Shown piece by piece: positions 7,670 through 15,913 of a DNA stretch of 64,000 nucleotides; the stretch's first letter is position 1; each line of letters begins with the position of its first letter. The notes under the pieces were generated by a model that made no database searches, was not told the origin of the DNA, and saw only the letters and a list, made by a program, of their open reading frames with translations. The position numbers and the translations under genes were made by a program. The DNA lies in NCBI RefSeq assembly GCF_029714305.1, contig NZ_CP121647.1:6964501-7028500 (forward strand), read 5' to 3'. Source of the DNA: Bradyrhizobium sp. CB3481. GTDB taxonomy: Bacteria > Pseudomonadota > Alphaproteobacteria > Rhizobiales > Xanthobacteraceae.

Positions 7670-9907
7670 GTGGACGCCAGTGCGGTGCCTCACTTTCGAA
7701 CCGGCGGCCCGTCGGCCGCCGCGAAGACGTTTGGCGCCCGTGGGCGCCAGTCGCGGGGGGATGCGGCTACCATGGTCGATGTCACGGCAGGTCAGGGCGG
7801 CGCCGGCCCGAGCACCAAATTTCCGAGCCTTGGCGAAATCGGCGAGATCTTGAAGCGCGGCGATCTGGCGCTGGCGTTCGGCGTCCTGGTTATCCTGGTC
7901 GTCCTGATCCTGCCCCTGCCCTCGCTGGTGCTCGACCTGTTCCTGGCGATCTCGATCACGGTCTCGATCCTGATCCTGATGACCTCGCTGTTCATCCAGG
8001 CGCCGCTCGAATTCTCGGCGTTTCCGACCGTGCTGCTGATCTCGACCATGTTGCGGCTGTCGCTGAACATGGCCTCGACCCGGCTGATCCTCTCGCACGG
8101 CCATGAGGGCACCGCGGCCGCCGGCCACGTCATCGAGGCCTTCGGCAATTTCGTGATGTCAGGTAATTTCGTGATCGGAATTATCGTGTTCGCGATCCTG
8201 GTCATCGTGAACTTCGTCGTGATCACCAAGGGTTCGGGCCGCATCGCCGAAGTCGCCGCCCGCTTCCAATTGGACTCGATGCCCGGCAAGCAGATGGCGA
8301 TCGACGCCGACCTCTCCGCCGGCCTGATCGACGAAAAGACCGCAAAGGAACGGCGCAAGGCGCTGGAAGACGAAAGCGGCTTCTTCGGCGCCATGGACGG
8401 CGCCTCGAAATTCGTCCGCGGCGACGCCATCGCGGGCCTTTTGATCGTTTTCATCAACATCGTCGGCGGCATCATCATCGGCGTGGCGCAGCAGGGCATG
8501 AGCTTCGGCGACGCCGCTCGCACCTATACCGTGCTGACCGTCGGCGACGGCCTCGTCACCCAGGTACCGGCGCTGATCGTCTCGACCGCGGCGGGCCTCC
8601 TCGTCTCCAAGGCCGGCATCACCGGTGCCGCCGACAAGGCGCTGATAAAGCAGCTCTCGGGCTATCCGCAGGCACTCGGCATGTCGGCCGGCGTGATGCT
8701 GGTGCTGGCGCTCTTGCCGGGAATTCCGATGCTGCCCTTCCTGGCGCTCGGCGGCGGCGCCGCCGCGCTGGCCTGGAAGGCGCGCAACCACAACAAGGTC
8801 GTCAAGGCACGGGAAGCGGCTGCCGCTGCCGCACCCGATGCCGCCGCCGCAGCCGCCCAGGCGACGGCCGAGGAGCCGATCGCCACCGCGCTCAAGATCG
8901 ACGACCTCAAGATCGAGCTCGGTTACGCGCTGCTGCCGCTGGTCAACGGCCCTGACGGCACCGACCGCCTGACCGAGCAGATCAAGGCGCTGCGCCGCTC
9001 GCTGGCGATCGAGATGGGCTTTGTGATGCCGGCGGTGCGCATCCTCGACAACGTCCAACTCGAAGCCAACACCTACATCATCAAGATCAAGGAAGTGGAT
9101 GCCGGCTCGGGCAAGATTTGGCCGAACCAGTTCATGGTCATGGACCCCGCCGGCAACCAGGTCGGCGTGCCCGGCATCCACACCGTCGAGCCGACCTTTG
9201 GCCTACCCGCCACCTGGGTCGACGCCGCGCTGAAGGAAGAGGCCTCGCTGAAGGGCTATACCGTGGTCGACGCTGCAACCGTGCTGTCGACCCATCTGAC
9301 CGAGCTGCTCAAGAACAACATGAGCGACCTGCTGTCCTATGGCGAGGTGCAGAAGCTCCTCAAGGACCTGCCGAAGGAACAGGGCGAGCTGGTCAAGGAC
9401 ATCGTGCCGAGCCAGGTCACGGTATCAGGCATCCAGCGCGTACTCCAACTCTTGTTGGCCGAGCGCATCTCGATCCGCGACCTCTCGACCATCCTGGAAG
9501 GCATCGCCGATGCGCTCGCCTTCTCGCGCAACCCGGCGACCATGGTCGAGCATGTCCGTGCCCGCCTCGCCCGCCAGATCTGTGCACAGAATACCACATA
9601 CAACGGCTACCTGCCCCTGATCGCGCTGTCGGCGCGCTGGGAGCAGGCGTTTGCGGAATCGATCGTAGGCCAAGGCGAAGAGCGCAGCCTCGCCATGCAA
9701 CCCTCGAAGCTCTCCGAGTTCATGACCGCGGTCCGCAACGCCTTCGAACAGGCCGCCCGCGAGGGCGAGGCGCCGGTGCTGGTCACCTCGGCGGCGATCC
9801 GCCCGTTTGTCCGCTCGCTGGTCGAGCGCTTCCGCTCGCAGACCACCGTGCTGTCGCAGGCCGAAATCCATCCGCGCGCGCGGCTCAAGACCGTCGGAAG
9901 CGTGTAA
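7670..9907 (+). CDS. flhA: flagellar biosynthesis protein FlhA
   Basis: The large inner-membrane component of the flagellar type III export gate. The N-terminal half holds about eight membrane helices, starting with LALAFGVLVILVVLILPLP. The FHIPEP-family signature region (TVLLISTMLRLSLNMASTRL) follows the second helix. After an Ala-rich linker comes the cytoplasmic domain that docks chaperone-substrate complexes. The GTG start (745 aa) has GGGAGGA six bases upstream. An ATG 34 codons later (711 aa) is closer to the usual family length but has only a poor G-rich site, so the start is unsettled. No other flagellar gene touches it; fliI and fliJ lie 3-6 kb away on the other strand. Confidence 0.97.
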   Translation: MDASAVPHFRTGGPSAAAKTFGARGRQSRGDAATMVDVTAGQGGAGPSTKFPSLGEIGEILKRGDLALAFGVLVILVVLILPLPSLVLDLFLAISITVSILILMTSLFIQAPLEFSAFPTVLLISTMLRLSLNMASTRLILSHGHEGTAAAGHVIEAFGNFVMSGNFVIGIIVFAILVIVNFVVITKGSGRIAEVAARFQLDSMPGKQMAIDADLSAGLIDEKTAKERRKALEDESGFFGAMDGASKFVRGDAIAGLLIVFINIVGGIIIGVAQQGMSFGDAARTYTVLTVGDGLVTQVPALIVSTAAGLLVSKAGITGAADKALIKQLSGYPQALGMSAGVMLVLALLPGIPMLPFLALGGGAAALAWKARNHNKVVKAREAAAAAAPDAAAAAAQATAEEPIATALKIDDLKIELGYALLPLVNGPDGTDRLTEQIKALRRSLAIEMGFVMPAVRILDNVQLEANTYIIKIKEVDAGSGKIWPNQFMVMDPAGNQVGVPGIHTVEPTFGLPATWVDAALKEEASLKGYTVVDAATVLSTHLTELLKNNMSDLLSYGEVQKLLKDLPKEQGELVKDIVPSQVTVSGIQRVLQLLLAERISIRDLSTILEGIADALAFSRNPATMVEHVRARLARQICAQNTTYNGYLPLIALSARWEQAFAESIVGQGEERSLAMQPSKLSEFMTAVRNAFEQAAREGEAPVLVTSAAIRPFVRSLVERFRSQTTVLSQAEIHPRARLKTVGSV

Positions 9908-10226
9908 CGAAAGGGGCAAATCACCTTCGGAAAATCCCGAGGCCTTTTCGTCACATGCAACCGCTTTGTTAAAATCGGGAAAATCGGCCCTTTCCCCGGT
10001 CGCCGGCGCGATCGCCGCCATAACGCATTGCAACACATAAACAATTGTTCATTTTCGACCGCCGGACGTGACCCGCTAATCGCGGCCGTTCAAGTCTTTT
10101 CACCGCCTTGTGATCGGCTATTTGGAACGAACGCCCGGATTCTTACGTTCTCAGCACGCGAGACGTTGAACCCGCCCGTGGAGGCATTCCACCAATCCAC
10201 ACGCGGGAAGGCGGCAGGAGACTTCC
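9908..10226. other. intergenic region after flhA
   Basis: About 320 bp. It holds a weak GC/AT inverted repeat near 9977-10000 (GGGAAA against TTTCCC) without a T run, so no firm flhA terminator. The EcfG-type promoter for the following small gene lies here. Nothing else recognised. Confidence 0.5.
10124..10149 (+). promoter_or_regulatory. EcfG-type general stress promoter
   Basis: GGAAC, then 17 bases, then CGTT. This is an exact match to the consensus of the alphaproteobacterial general stress sigma factor EcfG (GGAAC-N16-17-CGTT). It lies 78 bp before the ATG of a 68-residue membrane protein. The assignment rests on the motif and its position. Confidence 0.65.
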
Positions 10227-10433
10227 ATGAACCACTCGATCTACAGCGCAGATCGCACGACCCATCTCAAGATCGTGGTCGTGGCGCTCGTGGCAGGTAT
10301 CGTGGTCGCCGGTTTCAGCATCTCGGCGCGCACCAGCTCGGATGAAGGTCTCACCCAGACCGCGAGCACGCGCGTGATGAAGGCCGGTAAGCCGGTCGTC
10401 ATCACCAGCTCAAGCAACTCAATCGTTCGCTAG
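10227..10433 (+). CDS. small single-pass membrane protein, stress-type promoter
   Basis: A 68-residue protein with a short polar N-terminus, one hydrophobic helix (LKIVVVALVAGIVVAGFSI) and a Ser/Thr-rich tail of about 35 residues (TSSSNSIVR at the end). A strong AGGAGA site sits six bases before the ATG. It has its own EcfG-like promoter upstream and an intrinsic terminator downstream, so it is a monocistronic unit. Function unknown. The layout, with the helix near the N-terminus and a flexible tail, suits an inner-membrane peptide with the tail in the periplasm. Membership in the general stress response is inferred from the promoter only. Confidence 0.8.
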   Translation: MNHSIYSADRTTHLKIVVVALVAGIVVAGFSISARTSSDEGLTQTASTRVMKAGKPVVITSSSNSIVR

Positions 10434-10530
10434 AGGAGACAGAAATTCACGGAATTCACGCGGCTCTTTACAGCCCCCCAAAGTCGCCACGTGGATATTT
10501 AAGACCCCAACTACCCCCAAGTTGACTGCG

Positions 10531-10562
10531 AAAACGCCCGCTCCCCACGGGCGTTTTCTTTT
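10531..10562 (+). terminator. intrinsic terminator
   Basis: A ten-base stem (AAAACGCCCG paired with CGGGCGTTTT) around a short CTCCCCA loop, followed by CTTTTT. It ends the transcript of the small stress-type gene. Confidence 0.85.
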
Positions 10563-10602
10563 TGGGGGATGAACAACAGATGTCCGGTGGCGCACCCACC
10601 GA

Positions 10603-10714
10603 CCTCATCCCGAGGAGCGGGCGAAGCCTGCGTCTCGAAGGATGGGCCGCGGGCGAGATAGAGGCCTTCATGGTTCGAGACGCGCGCAAGAGCGCGCTCC
10701 TTACCATGAGGGGA
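10603..10714. repeat. palindromic intergenic repeat
   Basis: A roughly 112-bp imperfect palindrome. The outer arms are CCTCATCCCGAGGAGCG and the complement of CGCTCCTTACCATGAGG; inner arms GTCTCGAA and TTCGAGAC. From memory, sequences of this form recur between genes in many Bradyrhizobium and related genomes. Only one copy is visible here. It lies between a terminator and the 3' end of the convergent anti-sigma gene. Confidence 0.7.
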
Positions 10715-10738
10715 AGCCTCAGTGGGTGGGCACCAGCG

Positions 10739-11695
10739 CTACCGTGCCGGCACGGTCTCGATCAGCTTGCCGGTATAGATCGGCGCCGAGGTCGGCTGGC
10801 CCGTCGGCGAGCCGCCGGCCTGCTCGACGGTGACGGCATAGGTCGCGGCGTTGATCGTGCCGGCGTCGTAGCCGGCTAGCACGGGACGCGCGGTGAAATC
10901 GCTGCCGCCGATCACGCCTAGCGAGCGCGGTTGCGGCAGCTTGTCGGAGATCAGCCAGAGCTCAAAGCTCTTGCCGGGCTCGGCGCCGGCGCCGACTCTG
11001 CGGACCGTGAAATTCTTGGTCGCGGCGTCGATCGTCAGGATGAAAGCGGGCGAGCCGGCGTCGCGCTGCAACAGCGCGACATATTGCCCTGAGGCCAGCT
11101 GAGGCGGCGCCGGTACCTTCACCTCGACGGTCTGGATGCGCGGCTTCGGCCGCAGCGCTTCGGGCAACCGATCGGGCTGATAGACCTGCACCGCCAGGAT
11201 GCCGACCAGCGCCGCGGCGACTGCGGTAGCGATGGAAGCGACATTGCGCCAGCGCCTGGCGCGGGCGTCCGACAATTGGATGATATTGGAATTGTCAGCG
11301 GTGGGCTGCGCCGCAGTTGGGGGGGCCGGCGCGACGGCTGCAGGCGCCTCAGCAGCTGGCGGCGCGTCAGCACCTGGCGGCGCCTGGGCCACCACAGGTT
11401 CAGCCGGCGGCTCAGGCGCTGATGGAGCCGGCGGCGTCTCGGGCAGCACCCGCGGCGCGCGTTGCTCGGTCGAATGGCCGATCGCGGCCTTGATGTTCTC
11501 CCACACGATCGGCCGCGGCTCGATCGAGCCGACCATCTGATTGAGGACACCAAGCCGGTGCTCCCACGCGTGGACGATCGCGGTGAATTCGCTATCTGCG
11601 GCCATCATGGTCTCGACCTGCGCGCGCTCGTCGGCATCGAGGGTGCCGAGTGCGTATTCCGCGGCGAGCGCGATATGGTCTTCGCTATGGGCCAT
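10739..11695 (-). CDS. anti-sigma factor (RskA-like), membrane-anchored
   Basis: A 318-residue protein. The N-terminal about 90 residues form a cytoplasmic sigma-binding region (starts MAHSEDHIALAAEYALGTLD). A Pro/Ala-rich linker leads to a transmembrane helix (VASIATAVAAALVGILAVQV), and the periplasmic part matches the RskA C-terminal type (GKSFELWLISDKLPQPRSLG). It should hold the ECF sigma factor encoded just upstream, with a gap of 18 bp in the same operon, until a signal leads to its proteolysis or release. No Cys/His zinc anti-sigma motif is present, which agrees with the RskA class. The inducing signal cannot be read from the sequence. Confidence 0.9.
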   Translation of the reverse strand: MAHSEDHIALAAEYALGTLDADERAQVETMMAADSEFTAIVHAWEHRLGVLNQMVGSIEPRPIVWENIKAAIGHSTEQRAPRVLPETPPAPSAPEPPAEPVVAQAPPGADAPPAAEAPAAVAPAPPTAAQPTADNSNIIQLSDARARRWRNVASIATAVAAALVGILAVQVYQPDRLPEALRPKPRIQTVEVKVPAPPQLASGQYVALLQRDAGSPAFILTIDAATKNFTVRRVGAGAEPGKSFELWLISDKLPQPRSLGVIGGSDFTARPVLAGYDAGTINAATYAVTVEQAGGSPTGQPTSAPIYTGKLIETVPAR

Positions 11696-11713
11696 CGTTC
11701 AAGATCCGGGCCG

Positions 11714-12259
11714 CTACAGCCCGAGACACTCCCTTATTTCCATCATGCTGCGGCGCAGCCACGTCTTCACCGTATTCACCGGCGTCTCGAACTTGGCGGC
11801 AAGCTGTTCGCGGCTCCAGCCGTTGTAATAGGCGAGCAGCACGAGCTTCTGCCGGTCCGGCTCAAGACGGCCGACGCATTCCAGCAACCGCTTCAACTCT
11901 TCCGTCATCTCGCGCCGCGCCAAGGGATCGGGCGAATCGGCCGCCACTTCCATGGCGGCGGGCTCCTCCTCGATCGAGCTTTCGCTCTTCTTGCGCACCA
12001 CGTCGATCGCCCGGTTGCGCGCGATCGACGCCATCCACGTAATCGGCGAAGACAGGGCCGGATTGAACTGGCCGGCGCTGTTCCAGATCTTGACGTAGGC
12101 TTCCTGAATGACCTCCTCCGCAAGGTCCTGACGCCGCAAGATACGGAGCACGACGCCGAAGAGTTTCGCGCGCGTGGCGCCGTAAAGGCGCTCAAAAGCG
12201 GCCTGATCCCCCTTCGCCACCGCGGCAATCAGCCAGACCAGCTCCGCTGGCGTCAGCAT
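11714..12259 (-). CDS. ECF RNA polymerase sigma factor
   Basis: A 181-residue sigma-70 family factor with only regions 2 and 4. Region 2 includes QDLAEEVIQEAYVKIW and the -10-recognising PITWMASIARNRAIDVVR. Region 4 holds the helix-turn-helix (LAAKFETPVNTVKTWLRRSM). A short acidic linker joins them. It is co-transcribed with an RskA-type anti-sigma factor, a pairing typical of the SigK-like/ECF18-19 groups. An ECF-like element sits about 40-60 bp upstream, consistent with autoregulation. The target regulon is unknown. It is not the general stress factor EcfG, which pairs with NepR and PhyR rather than RskA. Confidence 0.93.
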   Translation of the reverse strand: MLTPAELVWLIAAVAKGDQAAFERLYGATRAKLFGVVLRILRRQDLAEEVIQEAYVKIWNSAGQFNPALSSPITWMASIARNRAIDVVRKKSESSIEEEPAAMEVAADSPDPLARREMTEELKRLLECVGRLEPDRQKLVLLAYYNGWSREQLAAKFETPVNTVKTWLRRSMMEIRECLGL

Positions 12260-12294
12260 TCAGTGTCCCCCAAATCGATCATTCACCCGCGTCT

Positions 12295-12319
12295 TACGCC
12301 GGAGCTGTCGAGAAGTTTC
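12295..12319 (-). promoter_or_regulatory. possible autoregulatory ECF promoter
   Basis: Read on the minus strand, GAAAC is followed by 16 bases and CGTA. This is the general shape of ECF-dependent promoters, 36 bp before the sigma gene ATG. ECF sigma genes often control their own expression. Weak evidence. Confidence 0.3.
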
Positions 12320-12377
12320 GTACCATACCCTGCGTCACAGGAGGCACCAAGTCGCCCGTTTCAGCCCCATTGGCAAA

Positions 12378-12406
12378 CGAAAAACCCGGACCTTGCGGCC
12401 CGGGTT
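12378..12406 (-). terminator. terminator after fliJ
   Basis: On the minus strand a seven-base stem (AACCCGG with CCGGGTT) encloses a ten-base loop and is followed by a T-rich run (TTTCG). It lies 30 bp past the fliJ stop. Confidence 0.7.
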
Positions 12407-12435
12407 ACGGTCTTTGGCGGATGAAGGCGGTAGGG

Positions 12436-12852
12436 TCAGGCGACGCCCAGGCGGGCGCGCATCAGGCCAATCGAATCCATGTCGGCCTGCTCCCTCGCGC
12501 TCTCCTCGGCGCGCTCGCGCGCCTGGTCGCGCTCGTCGAGCAGCTCGACCTTCTTCAATTCCTCGAACGCCTCGCTGAGCAGGCTCTTGGCGTCTTCGAG
12601 CTGGATGCGCAGTTCGTCGGCGGAGCGGGTCAGGTTCTCGCGGCGCTGGATCGCGGCCTTGGCGTAGGTCGGATAGGCGAAGTGGGAGGGATCGTTGATG
12701 CCGGCCCGCTCCTGCTCGGTCTGGATTTCGCGCTCGAGATCGACCGACATGCGCTGGAAGTCGGCGATCATGCCTTCGATCTGGGTAACCCTTCGGCGCT
12801 TCTCGTCGACCTGAAACTTCTTCAGGCGGATCAGCGTTTCTCGTGACTTCAT
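12436..12852 (-). CDS. fliJ: flagellar export protein FliJ
   Basis: A 138-residue, almost wholly coiled-coil protein with no Cys or Trp, starting MKSRETLIRLKKFQVDEKRR. Length and heptad-like pattern fit FliJ, the central stalk of the flagellar export ATPase, which sits in the FliI hexamer and contacts the FlhA platform. It follows fliI by 109 bp on the same strand, the usual order. A GC-rich stretch in that gap includes a CCCCCGGGGGG run. FliJ is poorly conserved in sequence, so the call depends on coiled coil, length and position together. A terminator follows. Confidence 0.9.
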   Translation of the reverse strand: MKSRETLIRLKKFQVDEKRRRVTQIEGMIADFQRMSVDLEREIQTEQERAGINDPSHFAYPTYAKAAIQRRENLTRSADELRIQLEDAKSLLSEAFEELKKVELLDERDQARERAEESAREQADMDSIGLMRARLGVA

Positions 12853-12961
12853 CGACTCATACTCCCCAGAAGTCCCAATCTGAACGCGGGACGGAGCCGG
12901 CTCCCCCGGGGGGCCCCACCGGCGTCGTTAATCGTATGCCGGGGATGATGGCCTGACAAAG

Positions 12962-14287
12962 TTAGCGTTCCGTTTCCAAATTGCCGAGGATTAGCGCCAA
13001 TTGGCGATAGCCGTCATGGAGGGTCGATTTCTCATCCTTGGCCTGGCGCAAAAAAGCTTCCAGTGGCTCGTGCAGCTTGACGGCCTCGTCGACTTCCGGA
13101 CTGGACCCCGCGCGGTAGGCGCCCAGGCGGATCAGCTCTTCCATGTCGGCGTAGGTCGCCATCACCTGCCGGGCCCGCGTGAGTACGGGCAAGTAGGCCG
13201 GATCGGCCGCACGCGGCATGGTGCGAGAGACCGACTTGAGAATGTTGATGGCGGGAAACCGTCCGCGCTCCGCAATCGAGCGTTGCATCACAATATGGCC
13301 GTCCAGAATGCCGCGGACCGCGTCGGCAATCGGCTCGTTATGATCGTCGCCGTCGACCAGCACCGTGAAGATGCCGGTGATGGTTCCACTGCCGGTGCCG
13401 GGCCCCGCCCGCTCCAACAGCTTCGGCAGCTCGGTGAACACCGTCGGCGTGTAGCCCTTGGCTGTCGGTGGCTCGCCGGCCGACAGCCCGATCTCGCGCT
13501 GCGCCATCGCAAAGCGCGTGACCGAGTCCATCAGGCACAGTACGTCCCTATCCTCGTCGCGGAAATATTCTGATATCGCCAGCGTCAGATACGCCGCCTG
13601 CCGCCGCATCAGCGCCGGCTCGTCCGACGTCGCGACCACCACAACGGAACGCGCCAGACCCTCCTCGCCGAGATCCTCCTGCAGGAACTCCTGCACCTCG
13701 CGGCCGCGTTCGCCGATCAGGCCGATGACAGTAATGTCGGCATCGACATTGCGTGCCAGCATCGACAGCAGCACCGATTTGCCGACGCCGGAACCGGCGA
13801 AGATGCCGAGTCGCTGGCCGCGGCAGCAGGTCAGGAAGGTATTGAGCGCGCGCACCCCGAGATCGAGCGGCGCGCCGACGCGCTTGCGCGAATGCGCCGG
13901 CGGCGGCGCATTGCGATAGGGCATCGGCGATGGCCCCTGCACCAGCGGGCCCTTGCCGTCGATCGGCTCCCCCATGGCATTGATGACGCGGCCGAGCCAG
14001 GCTGGCGACGGCCGCACCTGGCTGGCCGCCGTGGCGATGACCGCGCGGCAACCGCGCCGGACGCCGTCGAGCCCGCCGAACGGCATGACCACCGCGTTGC
14101 TGCCGGAGAAGCCGATGACCTCGGCGGGGATGAAACGGTTGCCACCGGTGTCGATCACGATGCGGGCGCCGACCGACATCGCATGGATCGGCCCGGCGAT
14201 CTCGACCATCAGGCCGCGAACGCCCACAACACGGCCATATATATTGACGCCGTCGATATCGCCGATCTGCTCCGCGAGGGCCTTCAT
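12962..14287 (-). CDS. fliI: flagellum-specific ATP synthase FliI
   Basis: A 441-residue F1-beta-like ATPase that powers and orders flagellar protein export. The Walker A loop GSGVGKS sits in [17 protein letters not shown]. Further on are the conserved [10 protein letters not shown] and [24 protein letters not shown] segments typical of type III ATPases. I chose ATG (MKALAEQIG) rather than a GTG eight codons earlier; that GTG lies next to a 9-bp inverted repeat, and AAGG precedes the ATG. The gene is divergent from ctrA, with CtrA-like and GANTC sites in between, so cell-cycle control is likely. Confidence 0.97.
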   Translation of the reverse strand: MKALAEQIGDIDGVNIYGRVVGVRGLMVEIAGPIHAMSVGARIVIDTGGNRFIPAEVIGFSGSNAVVMPFGGLDGVRRGCRAVIATAASQVRPSPAWLGRVINAMGEPIDGKGPLVQGPSPMPYRNAPPPAHSRKRVGAPLDLGVRALNTFLTCCRGQRLGIFAGSGVGKSVLLSMLARNVDADITVIGLIGERGREVQEFLQEDLGEEGLARSVVVVATSDEPALMRRQAAYLTLAISEYFRDEDRDVLCLMDSVTRFAMAQREIGLSAGEPPTAKGYTPTVFTELPKLLERAGPGTGSGTITGIFTVLVDGDDHNEPIADAVRGILDGHIVMQRSIAERGRFPAINILKSVSRTMPRAADPAYLPVLTRARQVMATYADMEELIRLGAYRAGSSPEVDEAVKLHEPLEAFLRQAKDEKSTLHDGYRQLALILGNLETER

Positions 14288-14310
14288 TGCGGAAACCTTA
14301 AGTTTCCGCA
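14288..14310. promoter_or_regulatory. perfect 9-bp inverted repeat at the fliI start
   Basis: TGCGGAAAC and GTTTCCGCA flank CTTAA, ending exactly at the fliI start codon. In mRNA it would form a hairpin over the ribosome site; in DNA it could be an operator. It overlaps a possible upstream GTG start. Confidence 0.5.
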
Positions 14311-14326
14311 CTTTAAGAAACCGCGC

Positions 14327-14341
14327 TTAACCTCGTGTTTA
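14327..14341. promoter_or_regulatory. CtrA-like box between fliI and ctrA
   Basis: TTAA, seven bases (CCTCGTG), then TTTA. This is one base off TTAA-N7-TTAA. It lies 40-55 bp upstream of the fliI ATG, where a CtrA-dependent flagellar promoter would be expected. Confidence 0.4.
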
Positions 14342-14415
14342 CCCGCATCATTAATCATTGCGTCACTGTCTTTGGTGACTGAGAGCGCTTGCCATCAGAA
14401 GATGGCTAAACGCGG

Positions 14416-14576
14416 GAGTCGGTTAGGCCCGTCTCTTAATCTGGAACCTGAGTGGGCATTGTGGAGAAAAGCTGCTTCCGAGCAACATCTTAGGGCGATT
14501 CGCTAAAAATTGCACTTAAAGAGCTTGCGAACCGGAATCAGATTTTGTTAACCATATGTCTGTCAGGATCCGAATC
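14416..14576 (+). promoter_or_regulatory. ctrA upstream control region with GANTC sites
   Basis: Four GANTC sites (CcrM methylation target) lie at 14416, 14497, 14535 and 14572, and one TTAACCAT CtrA half-site at 14548-14555. They all fall within 240 bp of the ctrA start. In Caulobacter, methylation state, GcrA and CtrA itself control ctrA promoters, so the same logic is likely here. The 364-bp divergent region holds no other gene. Confidence 0.6.
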
Positions 14577-14651
14577 AGTTGTTAAAGGCGTTTTGAGTGC
14601 CGCAAGTGCGGCCGACCTGACGCCCGGAGCGGCGGACTAAAGGGGACTGGC

Positions 14652-15353
14652 ATGCGCGTTTTGCTGATAGAAGATGACAGCGCCGTCGCGCAGTCGATCG
14701 AATTGATGCTGAAATCCGAGAGTTTCAACGTCTATACGACGGACCTCGGGGAAGAAGGCGTCGATCTAGGCAAGCTTTACGACTACGACATTATTCTTCT
14801 CGACCTCAATCTGCCCGACATGTCCGGTTACGACGTGCTCAAGCAGCTGCGGGTCTCCAAGATCAAGACTCCCATCCTGATCCTCTCCGGTCTCGCCGGC
14901 ATCGAGGACAAGGTCAAGGGTCTCGGCGTCGGCGCCGACGACTACATGACCAAACCCTTCCACAAGGACGAACTGGTTGCTCGCATCCACGCGATCGTGC
15001 GCCGTTCCAAGGGTCACGCCCAGTCGGTCATCCAGACCGGCGACCTCGTGGTCAATCTCGACACCAAGACGGTCGAGGTCGGCGGCCAGCGCGTGCACCT
15101 GACCGGCAAGGAATACCAGATGCTGGAGCTGCTCTCGCTCCGCAAGGGAACCACTCTCACCAAGGAAATGTTCCTCAACCACCTCTATGGCGGCATGGAC
15201 GAGCCCGAGCTGAAGATCATCGATGTCTTCATCTGCAAACTGCGCAAGAAGCTGGCCAACGCCTCCGAAGGCCGCAACTTCATCGAGACCGTGTGGGGCC
15301 GCGGCTACGTGCTGCGCGAGCCGCACGAGGCGGACGAGCGAATCCCCGCCTGA
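14652..15353 (+). CDS. ctrA: cell cycle response regulator CtrA
   Basis: A 233-residue OmpR-family regulator. The receiver has the acidic pair EDD at residues 7-9, phospho-acceptor Asp51 ([11 protein letters not shown]) and Lys in [10 protein letters not shown]. The winged-helix domain includes [20 protein letters not shown] and ends [13 protein letters not shown]. Length and motifs match CtrA, the master regulator that binds TTAA-N7-TTAA to control replication, division and motility genes. Its donor ChpT is encoded 9 kb downstream. GGGG sits eight bases before the ATG. The C-terminus (EADERIPA) is short and hydrophilic, without the Ala-Ala degradation end of Caulobacter CtrA. Confidence 0.97.
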   Translation: MRVLLIEDDSAVAQSIELMLKSESFNVYTTDLGEEGVDLGKLYDYDIILLDLNLPDMSGYDVLKQLRVSKIKTPILILSGLAGIEDKVKGLGVGADDYMTKPFHKDELVARIHAIVRRSKGHAQSVIQTGDLVVNLDTKTVEVGGQRVHLTGKEYQMLELLSLRKGTTLTKEMFLNHLYGGMDEPELKIIDVFICKLRKKLANASEGRNFIETVWGRGYVLREPHEADERIPA

Positions 15354-15399
15354 CACCAGGGTTTACGGCGAGCCGCACGGCTCACTCCTCCCGACTGGA

Positions 15400-15427
15400 C
15401 CCCGCCCGAAACGGCGGGGTTTTTGTT
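15400..15427 (+). terminator. intrinsic terminator after ctrA
   Basis: A seven-base stem, CCCCGCC with GGCGGGG, around CGAAAC, followed by TTTTTGTTT. It lies about 50 bp past the ctrA stop. Confidence 0.9.
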
Positions 15428-15507
15428 TGGGATTGAACCCCCCGCCCCGGTGCACCGACTGACAGATCGTGCGAACCTGCCGGAACGCACGAGTTGGGGC
15501 GAGTTCA

Positions 15508-15912
15508 ATGATCCTGCAATCGCTTGCCGGGCTGCCGGCGTTTCTGGTCTATTTCTGCACGGCCATCGTTGCCGTCGTGGCCTATCTCTTCGTCTATACC
15601 CGCATCACGGCGCATAACGAGTTCGATCTGATCCGCGCCAACGAGCCGGCGGCGGCCATCGCGCTGGGGCTGAGCCTGATCGGCTTCGTGCTGCCGCTGG
15701 TCAGCGCCATCACCCATTCGGCCAATGTCTGGGATTGCCTGATCTGGGCAGCGATCGCGCTGATCGTGCAGATCATCGTCTATTACCTCGTCAGGGTTCC
15801 AGTTCCGAAGCTGTCGGAGCGGATCGCCTCGGGCGAGCTCGCCGCGGCGATCTGGCTCGGGCTGTCCTCGCTCGCCGCCGGCGCGCTGAACGCCGCCTGC
15901 ATGGTGTACTGA
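15508..15912 (+). CDS. DUF350 membrane protein (YjfL-like)
   Basis: A 134-residue protein with four hydrophobic helices, beginning LPAFLVYFCTAIVAVVAYLF. The pattern of two helix pairs with a polar ANEPAAAIALGLSLIGFVLP turn fits DUF350, the family of E. coli YjfL. The ATG was chosen 13 codons inside the open frame because it directly begins the hydrophobic start and has a GGGGCGAG stretch before it. It is first of three tightly spaced genes with the order DUF350, DUF1190, glutathionylspermidine-synthase-like, as in the E. coli yjfL-yjfM-yjfC operon. Biochemical role unknown. Confidence 0.8.
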   Translation: MILQSLAGLPAFLVYFCTAIVAVVAYLFVYTRITAHNEFDLIRANEPAAAIALGLSLIGFVLPLVSAITHSANVWDCLIWAAIALIVQIIVYYLVRVPVPKLSERIASGELAAAIWLGLSSLAAGALNAACMVY

Positions 15913-15913
15913 C

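Noticed and set aside
7670..7771. FlhA N-terminal extension as a separate leader peptide
   Set aside because: It is in frame with flhA without a stop, so it is either part of FlhA or untranslated; no separate gene is needed.
9118..9972. 284-codon frame inside flhA
   Set aside because: A shifted reading of the flhA 3' half, Arg/Pro-rich, without start signals.
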